64,000 bases of DNA from SFLA01 sp045595165 (GCA_045595165.1 JAZNZY010000023.1:30566-94565); one strand, 5' to 3'; positions 14,832 to 24,977 are shown, counted from the first letter of the stretch. The notes: a model not told the origin generated them from the sequence alone. Translations and numbers: made by a program.

Positions 14832-17054
14832 ATGAGCACACTTGTAATACTTGAGTCGCCTACCAAGGCGCATACCGTCAAAGGCTTTTTGGGAAAGGGC
14901 TATAAGGTCGTTGCATCCAATGGCCATGTCCGCGATCTTCCCAAGAGTAAGCTGGGTATCGATGTGGAGAACAATTTTGAGCCCCAGTATATAAACATCA
15001 GGGGAAAGGGAGAACTTATCAGCGACCTTAAAAAAGAAGCCAAAAACGCCGATAAGGTTCTACTGGCTGCCGACCCTGACCGTGAAGGAGAGGCTATAAG
15101 CTGGCATCTCGCCGCCGTTCTCGGCATTCCTGAAGAGAAAATAAAGCGTATTACCTTTAACTCCGTAACAAAAGCGGCGGTTAAAGAAGCTATAAAGAAC
15201 CCCAGAAGCATAGATATGGATCTGGTCAATTCCCAGCAGGCGCGCCGTATTCTTGACCGTCTTGTGGGTTATAAGATAAGCCCGTTCCTTTGGAAAAAGA
15301 TCAAAAACGGCCTTTCTGCGGGACGTGTTCAATCTGTGGCTACCCGTCTTATCGTTGAACGCGAGCGCGAAATACGCGCATTTGTACCCGATGAATATTG
15401 GACTGTTACCGTCAAGCTTTCAAATTCCGAGGGAGATACCTTTACCGCAAAGTATTTCGGCGATAAAAACGGCAAAAAGGACCTTCATAACGAAAGTGAT
15501 GCTTATAACGTCGTTAACTCTGTAAAGGGTTCGGATTTCACCGTTGCTTCCGTAAAGCGTTCGGTAAAGCACCGCCGTCCTCAGCCTCCTTTCACTACCA
15601 GCACTCTTCAGCAGGAAGCAAACCGCAGATTATCCCTTCCTACCCAGCGTACTATGATGATCGCGCAGGAGCTTTACGAAGGTATAAATATCGGTGAAAG
15701 AGGCACGCACGGTCTTATCACCTATATGCGTACCGATTCACTCCGTGTTTCCGATGAAGCGCGAGCAGCAGCAAAGGAATATATAGTCGGCAAGTACGGC
15801 GAAAAATATTATCCTTCCACACCCAATATATACAAGGTGAAAAAGGGATCCCAGGATGCTCACGAAGCTATCCGCCCTTCCGATCCTACTCTCGCGCCCG
15901 AAATGATCAAAAACCGTCTTACGACGGATCAATACCGTGTTTATAAGCTTATATACGATCGTTTCATCGCAAGCCAGATGAAGCCTGCGGAAATAGATAC
16001 CGTTTCTGTTGATCTGGATGCTGCAGGTAACGTGTTCCGCGCTACCGGCGCAACAGTACGGTTCCCCGGTTATCTCGTTATTTGCGACGATTCCGATACC
16101 GGCGATGACGAGATCGCAAAGGATAAGCTTCCCGCACTCAGCGAAAACGAGCATTGTCTCTGTTCCGGAATTTTGCCCGAGCAGCATTTTACCGCACCCC
16201 CCTTCAGATATACCGAAGGATCACTGGTTAAAATGCTGGAGGAAAAAGGAATCGGCAGACCTTCCACCATCGTTACGACCATTACTACCATAATTTCCCG
16301 CGGATACGTGATAAGAGAGGGCAAATCCCTTGTTCCCACCGAGCTTGGCTTTGTTACCACCGATCTTATGATGAATGCCTTTTCGGGAATTGTTGATTAT
16401 AACTTCACCGCGCAGATGGAAGAAGATCTCGATGAGATCGAATCCGGCAACAAGGATTATATAAAGGTTTTGGAAAGCTTTTATGCGGATCTTATGGCGG
16501 AGCTCAAGACCGCCGAAGAGCAGATCGGCAACACAAAAATAACGGTAGAACCCGAAAAAACTGATATGATCTGCGAAAAATGCGGTTCCGTAATGGTAGT
16601 CCGCAACGGACGTTTCGGAAAGTTCGCAGCTTGTCCCAACTATCCCAAGTGTAAAAATACAAAACCTCTTGAGCCCGAAAAGAAGCCTTTGGAGGCAAAA
16701 GAGATAATTTCCGATGAAAAATGTCCCACCTGCGGCGGCGAAATGGTATTGCGAAAGGGCAAGTACGGAAGCTTCTTTGCTTGCCGTTCGTATCCCGAGT
16801 GTAAGACCACGCTTCCCGTTATAAAAGACAGCGGCGTAGTGTGCCCCAATTGCGGTAAACGTATCGTTGTCCGCCAGAGTAAGAAAAAGACAACCTATTA
16901 CGTTTGCGAGGATTCTTCCTGCGGATTTATTTCCTGGGATATACCTCAGACAAGAAAGTGTCCCCAGTGCGGAGATATAGTTTTAAAGAAAAAGAACAAA
17001 GATCAGTATTATTGCCGCAGTAATTGCGGCTGGACAGAGGAAAGCAAAAAATGA
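14832..17054 (+). CDS. topA: DNA topoisomerase I
   Basis: Type IA topoisomerase that relaxes negative supercoils. The protein is 740 residues. The TOPRIM domain includes D-P-D-R-E at 81-85, and the active-site tyrosine is Tyr298 in GLITYMRTDS. The region from about residue 575 to the end carries four C4-type zinc ribbons: CEKCGS...CPNYPKC, CPTCGG...CRSYPEC, CPNCGK...C and CPQCGD...C. ATG 14832 has AAGGAG 7 bases upstream. The plsX start overlaps its stop codon. Confidence 0.97.
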   Translation: MSTLVILESPTKAHTVKGFLGKGYKVVASNGHVRDLPKSKLGIDVENNFEPQYINIRGKGELISDLKKEAKNADKVLLAADPDREGEAISWHLAAVLGIPEEKIKRITFNSVTKAAVKEAIKNPRSIDMDLVNSQQARRILDRLVGYKISPFLWKKIKNGLSAGRVQSVATRLIVEREREIRAFVPDEYWTVTVKLSNSEGDTFTAKYFGDKNGKKDLHNESDAYNVVNSVKGSDFTVASVKRSVKHRRPQPPFTTSTLQQEANRRLSLPTQRTMMIAQELYEGINIGERGTHGLITYMRTDSLRVSDEARAAAKEYIVGKYGEKYYPSTPNIYKVKKGSQDAHEAIRPSDPTLAPEMIKNRLTTDQYRVYKLIYDRFIASQMKPAEIDTVSVDLDAAGNVFRATGATVRFPGYLVICDDSDTGDDEIAKDKLPALSENEHCLCSGILPEQHFTAPPFRYTEGSLVKMLEEKGIGRPSTIVTTITTIISRGYVIREGKSLVPTELGFVTTDLMMNAFSGIVDYNFTAQMEEDLDEIESGNKDYIKVLESFYADLMAELKTAEEQIGNTKITVEPEKTDMICEKCGSVMVVRNGRFGKFAACPNYPKCKNTKPLEPEKKPLEAKEIISDEKCPTCGGEMVLRKGKYGSFFACRSYPECKTTLPVIKDSGVVCPNCGKRIVVRQSKKKTTYYVCEDSSCGFISWDIPQTRKCPQCGDIVLKKKNKDQYYCRSNCGWTEESKK

Positions 17055-18055
17055 GAACAACAATCGCAGTTGATGCAATGGGCGGCGATAAAGCCCCTCA
17101 ATCGGTTATAGGAGGCGCGTTGCTTGCCGCCGCACAGTTCCCTATAGATATTATTCTTGTCGGTGACAGTGATACGATCTACACCGAGATCAGTAACAGA
17201 GGCACAATGCCTTCCAATGTTTCCGTGGTACACGCAAACAGCGTTATAACGATGGAGGATTCACCTGCATCCGTACTCAAGGAAAAATCAGATTGCTCTA
17301 TGGCAGTTGCGGCAGAGCTTGTCAAGGACGGAAAGGCAGATGCACTTGTGTCTGCCGGAAACACCGGTGCGCTTTTCACTGTGTCCTCTCTTAAGATACG
17401 CCGTCTTCCCGGCATCCGCCGCGCGGCGCTCGGCGCGGTCGTTCCCCTTGAAAATCCCGTACTCATCGTGGATTCGGGCGCAAATACGGATGCTACTCCC
17501 GAACTGTTGCGTGCCTTTGCTCATATGGGAAGCCTTTATGCCAACCTTGTAATGGGAATAGATGTTCCCCGCGTAGGACTTGTTAACAACGGTAGTGAAC
17601 CCACCAAGGGCACGCCTCTTTATTCCGAAACCAATGCGTTGCTTTCAAACGAAAAGGGAATTAACTTTATCGGCAACGTAGAAGGCAGGGACATTCCTTG
17701 CAATACCTGCGACGTAGTCGTCTGTGATGGCTTTACCGGCAATATATTGCTTAAAACTATCGAAGGTATGGGACTTTTTATGAAGAGCAAGCTTAAGAGC
17801 ATCTTCTATGCAAACCGTGTAACAAAAGTTGCGGGCGCTCTTACCAAAAAGCAAATTACCGCGCTCAAAAAGCAGATCGACCACCGTGAGCACGGCGGTG
17901 CGCCTTTCCTCGGTTTGGCAAAGCCTGTAGTTAAAGCTCACGGCAGCTCCGATGAAAAAAGCATATTCACCGCTATCAGGCAGGCAAAGACCTTCCACGA
18001 AAGCGGTCTTGTACAAAGACTAAAGGAGGCGATACAGAATGAATCAGCAAATTGA
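17051..18055 (+). CDS. plsX: Phosphate acyltransferase PlsX
   Basis: PlsX converts acyl-ACP and phosphate to acyl-phosphate, feeding PlsY in membrane phospholipid synthesis. The 334-residue protein begins with the family motif A-V-D-A-M-G-G-D-K-A-P, and has S-A-G-N-T-G-A and a late G-F-T-G-N-I-L-L-K-T motif. The start is ATG 17051, overlapping the topA stop by 4 bases. It overlaps rnc by 17 bases. In many bacteria acpP lies between plsX and rnc; here it is absent. Confidence 0.96.
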   Translation: MRTTIAVDAMGGDKAPQSVIGGALLAAAQFPIDIILVGDSDTIYTEISNRGTMPSNVSVVHANSVITMEDSPASVLKEKSDCSMAVAAELVKDGKADALVSAGNTGALFTVSSLKIRRLPGIRRAALGAVVPLENPVLIVDSGANTDATPELLRAFAHMGSLYANLVMGIDVPRVGLVNNGSEPTKGTPLYSETNALLSNEKGINFIGNVEGRDIPCNTCDVVVCDGFTGNILLKTIEGMGLFMKSKLKSIFYANRVTKVAGALTKKQITALKKQIDHREHGGAPFLGLAKPVVKAHGSSDEKSIFTAIRQAKTFHESGLVQRLKEAIQNESAN

Positions 18056-18764
18056 ACCGTTGCCTTACGTTGAATTGGAGAAAAGAATAGGCTACGTGTT
18101 CCGCAATAAAGATTTTCTTCTCACCGCACTCACTCATTCTTCATTTGTAAACGAAACAAAGCAAAAAACCTCACTTCGTTCCAACGAACGTCTTGAGTTT
18201 TTGGGAGATTCCATATTGTCCGTTATCGTTTCCGAGCATATATACCGTTCCTCTCCCGAGCTTGACGAAGGCTATCTTACAAGAATAAGAGCAAATATCG
18301 TTTGTGAGAATTCACTCAGCGAATTTGCCCGTGAGATCGAGCTGGGAAGCTATCTCCGTATGGGACACGGCGAAGCCGTAACCAACGGAAGGGACAGAAA
18401 GAGCACGGTGGCGGATGCTTTCGAGGCGTTGCTTGCCGCAATTTACCTCGACGGCGGTATGGATCAGGCAAGAAGATTTCTTATGCCCCGTGTTAAGAAT
18501 GCGCTTTCCAAAATATCCAAAGGCGGAAACGAGGATTATAAATCCCGCTTGCAAAAGATCGTTCAGCAGACTCCCGAAGAAATACTTGAATACGTACTTA
18601 TCGGCGAGGAAGGACCTCCTCATGACAGAGTGTTTACATTCCGCGTAATGCTCAACTCAAACTGCTTGGGCGAAGGCGTAGGCAGAACCAAGCGTGAAGC
18701 AGAGCAAAACGCCGCAAGAGAAGCTCTTTCGGTTTTGGGTGAGCTTGATGAAGAACCATCGTAA
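18039..18764 (+). CDS. rnc: Ribonuclease III
   Basis: RNase III cleaves double-stranded RNA in rRNA maturation and mRNA turnover. The 241-residue protein has the catalytic signature N-E-R-L-E-F-L-G-D-S near residue 48, the second acidic cluster D-A-F-E-A-L-L-A-A-I-Y-L-D near 127, and a C-terminal double-stranded RNA-binding domain (about 167-235, with E-G-V-G-R-T-K-R-E-A-E-Q-N-A-A). Its end overlaps the following radical SAM gene by 17 bases. Confidence 0.96.
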   Translation: MNQQIEPLPYVELEKRIGYVFRNKDFLLTALTHSSFVNETKQKTSLRSNERLEFLGDSILSVIVSEHIYRSSPELDEGYLTRIRANIVCENSLSEFAREIELGSYLRMGHGEAVTNGRDRKSTVADAFEALLAAIYLDGGMDQARRFLMPRVKNALSKISKGGNEDYKSRLQKIVQQTPEEILEYVLIGEEGPPHDRVFTFRVMLNSNCLGEGVGRTKREAEQNAAREALSVLGELDEEPS

Positions 18765-19743
18765 CATACCGGTTTTTATCCCTCAGGAGGGATGTCCCAA
18801 CGCCTGCGTGTTTTGCTCGCAAAAGAAGATCACCGGAGTAGACCGTCGCGCCGAGCTTGATACTTTTCGTGCTACCGTGGATAAAGCCTTGGAAAAGGAG
18901 TGGCAGGAAAGCGAAATAGCCTTTTTCGGCGGAAGCTTTACCGCTATTGACAAAGGGCGTATGATCTCTCTTCTCGATGCGGCGTATGAATACGTTCGTA
19001 TAGGAAAGATCAACGGAATACGCATTTCCACCCGTCCTGATTTTATCGATGAGGCGGTGCTGGAAATATTAAAAAGCAGGGGAGTAACCTCTATCGAATT
19101 GGGAGTGCAAAGCGTTTCTGATAAAGTGCTTTTGGCTTCCGGAAGAGGACACACCGGTAAAGACAGCGAAAAAGCTTGTAAATTAATTAAAAAATACGGT
19201 TTCCGTCTGGGCGGACAGATGATGGTTGGCTTGCCTCTGTCAACGGCGGAGGATGAGCTTGCCACCGCTCAAGCCATTTGTGATTGGGGCGCGGACGAAA
19301 CCCGTATTTATCCTACTGTTGTTTTTGAAGATACACCCTTATACCGTATGACGTTAAACGGAGAATATACACCCCTTTCTTTGGAGGACGCCGTTTCCCG
19401 TTGCGCCGATTGTATGGATATATTTTTATCCCGCGGGGTAAAGGTTCTGCGTGTAGGACTGCACGCTTCGGAGCAGTTGGTTTCCGCTCCCTTCGGCGCT
19501 ACGCATCCCGCTATGGGTGAATTGGTGGAAAGCGAATTATACCGCAGACGTATAGATGCTCTTATCGGAGAAGCACGGGGGAAAAAGCTGTCGGTATACG
19601 TTCCCGCATCCGCTTGCTCAAAGGCGGCGGGACAGCACAGAAAGAATACTGAATATTTTAAGAATACATACGGTTTTTCCAACGTTTCGGTCTACGGAAC
19701 CGATATGCCGGACTATACGGCGAAAATATGTATAGAGGATTGA
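18748..19743 (+). CDS. Elp3-like radical SAM protein without acetyltransferase domain
   Basis: A 331-residue radical S-adenosylmethionine protein. The iron-sulfur cysteines are Cys16, Cys20 and Cys23 in CPNACVFC. They are followed by F-F-G-G-S-F-T, an I-R-I-S-T-R-P-D strand and I-E-L-G-V-Q-S, as in the COG1243 (Elp3-related) group. Eukaryotic Elp3 also has a GNAT domain, which is missing here. Genes of this short type lie between rnc and smc in many Clostridia, and a tRNA-modifying role is only inferred. I prefer ATG 18748, inside the end of rnc with GGTGAG upstream, over the longer frame from 18694. Confidence 0.85.
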   Translation: MKNHRNIPVFIPQEGCPNACVFCSQKKITGVDRRAELDTFRATVDKALEKEWQESEIAFFGGSFTAIDKGRMISLLDAAYEYVRIGKINGIRISTRPDFIDEAVLEILKSRGVTSIELGVQSVSDKVLLASGRGHTGKDSEKACKLIKKYGFRLGGQMMVGLPLSTAEDELATAQAICDWGADETRIYPTVVFEDTPLYRMTLNGEYTPLSLEDAVSRCADCMDIFLSRGVKVLRVGLHASEQLVSAPFGATHPAMGELVESELYRRRIDALIGEARGKKLSVYVPASACSKAAGQHRKNTEYFKNTYGFSNVSVYGTDMPDYTAKICIED

Positions 19744-19747
19744 TTTT

Positions 19748-22700
19748 TTGAAACTTAAAAGTATAGAAATGCAGGGGTTCAAATCGTTCCCCGATAAAAC
19801 GCGAATAACCTTTGATGACGGTGTTACCGCCATTATAGGGCCCAACGGAAGCGGTAAATCCAACATTTCCGATGCGGTTCGCTGGGTGTTGGGCGAAATG
19901 TCTATGAAGAGTCTGCGCGGAAGCAAGATGGAGGACGTTATTTTTAACGGTACTCCCAACCGTCCCGCCGCAAACTTTTCTTCCGTTTCTCTTACCCTTG
20001 ATACCACCGCGGAGTACGACCGCCACGCACAGACCTTTATGGCCATTTCCGAAGAGGAAAAGGGTGCAGAGGAAAAGAAGGACGAATATAAGCTTCATGA
20101 CGGTACCGAGGTAACCATTACCAGAAAGTACTACAGAAGCGGCGAAAGTGAATATTATATCAACAAAAAGCAGGTCAGACTAAAGGATATCTACGAGCTG
20201 TTTTACGATACCGGTATCGGAAGAGAAGGATATTCCGTTATCTCTCAGGGTAAAATATCCGAAGTCCTTTCCCAGAAGGGGCACGAGAGAAGGGATATCT
20301 TTGAAGAAGCCGCAGGTATTTCCAAATTCCGTTATAAAAAAGCAGAGGCGGAAAGAAAGCTTGCAGAAACCGAAAATAATCTTGTAAGAATTAACGATAT
20401 ATTGAGCGAGGTATCCTCCCGTATCGGTCCTCTTGAAAAAGAGGCTGAAAACGCAAAGAAATATCTTGTGCTTTCCGAAGAGAAAAAAGGTCTGGAGATC
20501 ACGCTCTGGCTGGATAAGATAGATAAGCTTCGTGTGGACCTGGAGCGCAACGCAACAGAAACCGCAGGCGCCCGTCTGACACTGGATAATTGTGAAAATG
20601 ACGTGCGAACCCTTGATTATAAGCTTGATAACGCTCTCCGCGAGGGATACGATATCGGACGTGAGCTTTCCGAAACCGAGCGTCTTATTTCCGAAAGCGA
20701 AAAGAATATCGCCGCCGTAGAATCCGAAAAAGCACTTCGTATGAACGATGCGGAGCATTACCGCCGTATGGCAAGTCAGTACGCGGAAGATGTTTCCAGA
20801 AATAATCGGGAGCTTTCCTTGGCATCCGATATGCTATCTGCTGCCATGGCAGTTGGCGAAGAGCTTAAAAAGGAGCAGGAAAAGGCGCAAGCAGAGTTTG
20901 CTGAGGCTGAAAACACCTATGCAAGCTTCCGCGATATAGCTGTGTCCTGCACTGAGAAGGAGCAAAAGGCTGTTTCCGATCAAACCAACGCATACGAATA
21001 CGTCTCCGGCTTGCGTGAAACTTACGCTGCGCTCAAAGCTAAATCCGAGGAAACGGTCCGTGCCCGCGATGAAGCGGAAGCACAGCTTAACGTCTCTGCA
21101 GCACGCGTGTCCGAGCTTTCTTTGGCTCTTGAGAAGGCAAGTGCTGATCTGGCACAAGCTGAAATTAAAGTAAACGAGAGTGCCGAAAATAATCTAGAGG
21201 CAAATAAAAAGTGCGAAGAAAACAGAACCGCCAGAAATAAGCTTAACGATGAGCTTTCGGCAGTAAATCTTGATATTTCCGCCCTTGAACACCGCAGAGA
21301 AAATCTGCGCCGAATGGAAGCGCTGTTTGAAGGATATTCCGATGGCGTTAAAAACGTAATGAGCGCTTCCGGCAAGGAGCTTAACGGTATAGTCGGCACG
21401 GTTTCATCCGTTGTTTCCACCGATGAAAAATACGTTCTTGCTCTTGAAACTGCTTTGGGCGCATCTGCGCAGTTCATAATAACCGAAAAGGAAGAGGATG
21501 CAAAAAAAGCCGTACGGCATCTTAAAAATACTGCGGGCGGCAGAGCAACCTTCCTTCCCATAGATACGGTAACGGGCAACAGAGTAAATGAAGAGCCCTT
21601 CAAAAACATAAAGGGATATCTCGGTATTGCTTCCGATCTCGTTAAGACAGATAAAAAATTCCGCAAGGTGATCGATGACCTTCTCGGCAGAACCATTCTT
21701 ACCGACAATATGGATTCCGCTACCGCGGCGGCAGCGTCCTGCGGTTATAAGGTCAAAGCCGTTACTCTCGATGGACAGGTAGTCAACCCCGGCGGAAGTA
21801 TTACCGGCGGCAGCACCCATAAAAAAGCAGGTCTTTTCACCCGCGCTATGGATATTGACCGACTCACCGGTGAAATAACCGTCAAAAATGCAGATGTTGA
21901 GAAGCTTTCCGCTTCTCTTGAAGAACTTGATATCAAATACGAAGAGCTTTGCGCTATCAGAGCAAACGCCGAGGAAGCGTATAATTCTGCCGTAGCACAC
22001 CGTAACGTTTGTATTCGTGCGTGCGATGGTGCCAAGGTGCGATTGGAAGAAGAAAACAACCACAACGAGTCGATCAGACTTCAGGCTTCCAGACAGGAGC
22101 AGGATACGGTCGTTGCTCTCGAAGCAACCGAAAAACAGCTTGCTGAAGCAGAGGAAAAGCTTGCTTCCCTACGTGCATACGCCGAACAATGTTCTGCGGA
22201 AAATGCATCGGCTAAGGAAAACGAGCAATCTTCCTTTGACGAATGTAACCGTATACGTGTTGCTCTCTTTGAAAAGACTTCCTCTTACGAAAGACAGAGC
22301 GCTCATATACGCTCTCTTACCGAAAAGAAGGAGGGGATTCAGAACAGAATAAGCGATATCGAGGATGCTATCCGTCAGGCTGAGCAAAGCGCTTTGTCTG
22401 CGGAAGCGGCACTCGCAGAATATGATACCCGCAAGCTTGCCATCGCCGAGGAAGCAAAGCAGCACAGAGAAAAGCTGGCACAGCTTCTTAATTCCCGTGA
22501 TGAATCCGAAAAGAGTGCGGTCAGCATCCGCGGACTTGTCAAAGAAGCGCAAAACAAAAAAGAAGAGGCGTTGCGCAGATTTACCGAGCTTGAATCCCGC
22601 GGACAAAATCTTAATACCGATTACGATTCTGTTTCGGCTAAGCTTTGGGATGAATACGAGCTTACGTATACTAACGCCTGCGCTTACAGATTGCCTGCCG

Positions 22701-23386
22701 AGCAAATGACATCTGCGGCAACCCGCGTTGCCTCTCTCCGCGCAAAGATCCGCGCTATGGGACATATCAACGTAAATGCTGTTGAGGAATACAAAACGGA
22801 AAAAGAGCGTTTCGATTTCCTTACTGCTCAAACAGACGATCTTAATAAGACACGCCGTCAGCTTGATTCTACCATCGAAAAACTTTCCCGTACGATGAAG
22901 GATACGTTTATCGATTGTTTCGAGCGCATTAATTCCGCTTTTGGAAGAACCTTCGCCGCACTGTTCGGCGGCGGTTCGGGCAGAGTTGAGCTTGAGGATC
23001 CCAACAATCCCCTGGAATGCGGCATAGATATTATCTTAAGACCTCCCGGAAAGAGCGTAAAGAGCATCTCTCTCCTTTCCGGCGGCGAGCAGTCCTTTGC
23101 AGCTATCGCACTGTATCTCGCGCTGCAGGAGATTAATCCTTCGCCCTTCTGTATATTCGACGAGATCGAATCTGCATTGGACGATGTGAATCTGGCAAAA
23201 TTTGCAGATTACGTTCGTGAACACAGCGAATCCACCCAGTACATTCTTATTACCCACCGCCGCGGAACGATGGAGCGTGCAGATGTACTGTACGGCGTTA
23301 CCATGTACGAAAGAGGCGTTTCCAATTATCTGCGTCTTAACGTGGATATGATGGAAGAAAATATCAAAAAATACAGTCATTCATAA
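19748..23386 (+). CDS. smc: Chromosome segregation protein SMC
   Basis: The core ATPase of the bacterial condensin complex, which organises and segregates the chromosome with ScpA and ScpB. The protein is 1212 residues, about the usual length. The Walker A motif G-P-N-G-S-G-K-S is at 31-38. Two long coiled-coil arms (about 170-500 and 680-1010) flank a hinge near 510-670, with G-I-V-G-T-V and G-G-S-I-T-G-G-S. The ABC signature L-S-G-G-E-Q-S-F and Walker B C-I-F-D-E-I-E-S-A-L-D-D lie near the end. The start is TTG at 19748 with AGAGGA upstream. Confidence 0.97.
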   Translation: MKLKSIEMQGFKSFPDKTRITFDDGVTAIIGPNGSGKSNISDAVRWVLGEMSMKSLRGSKMEDVIFNGTPNRPAANFSSVSLTLDTTAEYDRHAQTFMAISEEEKGAEEKKDEYKLHDGTEVTITRKYYRSGESEYYINKKQVRLKDIYELFYDTGIGREGYSVISQGKISEVLSQKGHERRDIFEEAAGISKFRYKKAEAERKLAETENNLVRINDILSEVSSRIGPLEKEAENAKKYLVLSEEKKGLEITLWLDKIDKLRVDLERNATETAGARLTLDNCENDVRTLDYKLDNALREGYDIGRELSETERLISESEKNIAAVESEKALRMNDAEHYRRMASQYAEDVSRNNRELSLASDMLSAAMAVGEELKKEQEKAQAEFAEAENTYASFRDIAVSCTEKEQKAVSDQTNAYEYVSGLRETYAALKAKSEETVRARDEAEAQLNVSAARVSELSLALEKASADLAQAEIKVNESAENNLEANKKCEENRTARNKLNDELSAVNLDISALEHRRENLRRMEALFEGYSDGVKNVMSASGKELNGIVGTVSSVVSTDEKYVLALETALGASAQFIITEKEEDAKKAVRHLKNTAGGRATFLPIDTVTGNRVNEEPFKNIKGYLGIASDLVKTDKKFRKVIDDLLGRTILTDNMDSATAAAASCGYKVKAVTLDGQVVNPGGSITGGSTHKKAGLFTRAMDIDRLTGEITVKNADVEKLSASLEELDIKYEELCAIRANAEEAYNSAVAHRNVCIRACDGAKVRLEEENNHNESIRLQASRQEQDTVVALEATEKQLAEAEEKLASLRAYAEQCSAENASAKENEQSSFDECNRIRVALFEKTSSYERQSAHIRSLTEKKEGIQNRISDIEDAIRQAEQSALSAEAALAEYDTRKLAIAEEAKQHREKLAQLLNSRDESEKSAVSIRGLVKEAQNKKEEALRRFTELESRGQNLNTDYDSVSAKLWDEYELTYTNACAYRLPAEQMTSAATRVASLRAKIRAMGHINVNAVEEYKTEKERFDFLTAQTDDLNKTRRQLDSTIEKLSRTMKDTFIDCFERINSAFGRTFAALFGGGSGRVELEDPNNPLECGIDIILRPPGKSVKSISLLSGGEQSFAAIALYLALQEINPSPFCIFDEIESALDDVNLAKFADYVREHSESTQYILITHRRGTMERADVLYGVTMYERGVSNYLRLNVDMMEENIKKYSHS

Positions 23387-23398
23387 AAAGGAGCAACA

Positions 23399-24307
23399 AT
23401 GGGCTTTTTTGATAAATTAAAACGAGGCCTTGCAAAGACCAAGGCGGCGTTTATAACACCCCTTGAGAAGCTTTTTTCCTCTGCGGAAAAGGTGGACGAT
23501 GACTTTTACGATGAACTTTTGGACGTGCTTATAATGGCAGATGTGGGAGTCGAAACCTCCGATTATATCGTCGAAACTCTTCGTAAAGAGCTTAAAGAAA
23601 AAAATATCTGGGAGGCTGATAAGGCTCGTGAAGAGCTTCGCAGAGTGATGTGCGAAACTATTGGTGAGTATATGCCTCTTGAGATAAAAGACGGACTTAA
23701 CGTTATTCTTGTTATCGGCGTTAACGGCGCAGGAAAGACCACCTCTATAGGCAAGCTTGCGTCTATGTATAAAGCCGAAGGCAAAAAGGTCATTCTTGCC
23801 GCTGCAGATACCTTCCGTGCCGCCGCAATAGATCAGCTCGGTGTCTGGGCAGACAGAGCAGGCGTGCAGATGATCCGTCAGTCCGAGGGAGCAGATCCTG
23901 CCGCAGTCGTTTTTGATGCGGCCGCAGCAGCCCGCAAGCAAAAGGCAGATGTGCTTATCGTAGATACTGCAGGAAGACTACACAACAAGAAGAATCTGTT
24001 GGATGAGCTTGGAAAAATCAACCGCGTACTTGACCGTGAGCTTCCCGAAGCTCACAAGGAAACCCTTATAGTTCTGGATGCCACCACCGGTCAGAACGCT
24101 ATAATGCAGACACAGGAATTCGGAAAAGCCGCAGGAATTACGGGACTGGTTCTTACAAAGCTTGACGGTACCGCAAAAGGCGGTTTCGTGCTTGCTATCA
24201 AGCATACTCTTGATATTCCCGTTCGCTTTATAGGCGTAGGCGAGGGAGTTGATGATCTGCGTCCCTTTAACCCGGTTGATTTTGTTAAAGCTATGTTCGG
24301 AGATTAA
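23399..24307 (+). CDS. ftsY: Signal recognition particle receptor FtsY
   Basis: FtsY is the membrane-associated GTPase that receives ribosomes bound to the signal recognition particle. The 302-residue protein is the short NG form, without the long acidic N-terminal domain of E. coli FtsY. Motifs are G-V-N-G-A-G-K-T-T at 107-115, D-T-A-G-R-L-H-N-K, and T-K-L-D-G-T-A-K-G-G. The smc-ftsY order is standard in Firmicutes. The gap to smc is 12 bases. Confidence 0.97.
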   Translation: MGFFDKLKRGLAKTKAAFITPLEKLFSSAEKVDDDFYDELLDVLIMADVGVETSDYIVETLRKELKEKNIWEADKAREELRRVMCETIGEYMPLEIKDGLNVILVIGVNGAGKTTSIGKLASMYKAEGKKVILAAADTFRAAAIDQLGVWADRAGVQMIRQSEGADPAAVVFDAAAAARKQKADVLIVDTAGRLHNKKNLLDELGKINRVLDRELPEAHKETLIVLDATTGQNAIMQTQEFGKAAGITGLVLTKLDGTAKGGFVLAIKHTLDIPVRFIGVGEGVDDLRPFNPVDFVKAMFGD

Positions 24308-24310
24308 AAT

Positions 24311-24925
24311 ATGGAACTTGTTTTTGCAACCAATAACAAACATAAAGTCAGCGAACTTCGTGAGCTTTTTCACGGATATTTCGGCGATAAGGTAAATATA
24401 CTTACTCTTAAAGACGTTGGTTTCGAAGGTGATATTATCGAGGACGCCGATACCTTTGCAGGAAATGCTTTTATAAAAGCCGATACAGTCTGCCGTTTTT
24501 GCGGAAAGCCTGCCGTTGCGGATGATTCCGGTCTGGTTGTGGATGCACTCGGCGGAGCACCGGGGGTTATGTCCGCCCGTTATTCGGGAGAGGATTCGGA
24601 CGATAAAAGAAATATCCAAAAACTACTCGGCGAATTGAAAAACGTACCTTTAGAGGAACGTACAGCCCGCTTTGTTTGCCATATCTGTTGCGTTTTTCCT
24701 GACGGAAAGCGTATCGATTGCGAGGAAAACAGCGAAGGTAGGATCATCTTCGAATGTAAAGGGGACGGGGACTTCGGATACGATCCCGTTTTCCTGAACG
24801 AGGAGTACGGACTTACCTTTGCGGAAATGGATATGGAAACCAAAAACAAGGTCAGCCACAGAGGCAGAGCGGTAAGAACTTTTGCAGACATATTCGCCTC
24901 ATCAAATGTTGACATAATACAGTAA
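24311..24925 (+). CDS. rdgB: Non-canonical purine NTP pyrophosphatase (RdgB/HAM1)
   Basis: This enzyme hydrolyses ITP, dITP and XTP to their monophosphates and so keeps deaminated purines out of DNA and RNA. The 204-residue protein begins with the family motif F-A-T-N-N-K-H-K, and has A-V-A-D-D-S-G-L-V-V-D-A-L-G-G-A-P-G, G-F/Y-D-P-V-F, and a C-terminal S-H-R-G-R-A. It lies 3 bases after ftsY. Its last codons contain the -35 box of the cdaA promoter. Confidence 0.95.
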   Translation: MELVFATNNKHKVSELRELFHGYFGDKVNILTLKDVGFEGDIIEDADTFAGNAFIKADTVCRFCGKPAVADDSGLVVDALGGAPGVMSARYSGEDSDDKRNIQKLLGELKNVPLEERTARFVCHICCVFPDGKRIDCEENSEGRIIFECKGDGDFGYDPVFLNEEYGLTFAEMDMETKNKVSHRGRAVRTFADIFASSNVDIIQ

Positions 24926-24937
24926 ATGTGTTATCAT
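24909..24937 (+). promoter_or_regulatory. Promoter of the cdaA - ybbR - recJ - relA block
   Basis: TTGACA at 24909-24914 (inside the end of rdgB), a 17-bp spacer and TATCAT at 24932-24937. This gives the c-di-AMP genes a start site separate from smc-ftsY-rdgB. Confidence 0.8.
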
Positions 24938-24977
24938 AATATGATGAATTAATTTTACTTTACCGGGAGGGAACGGC

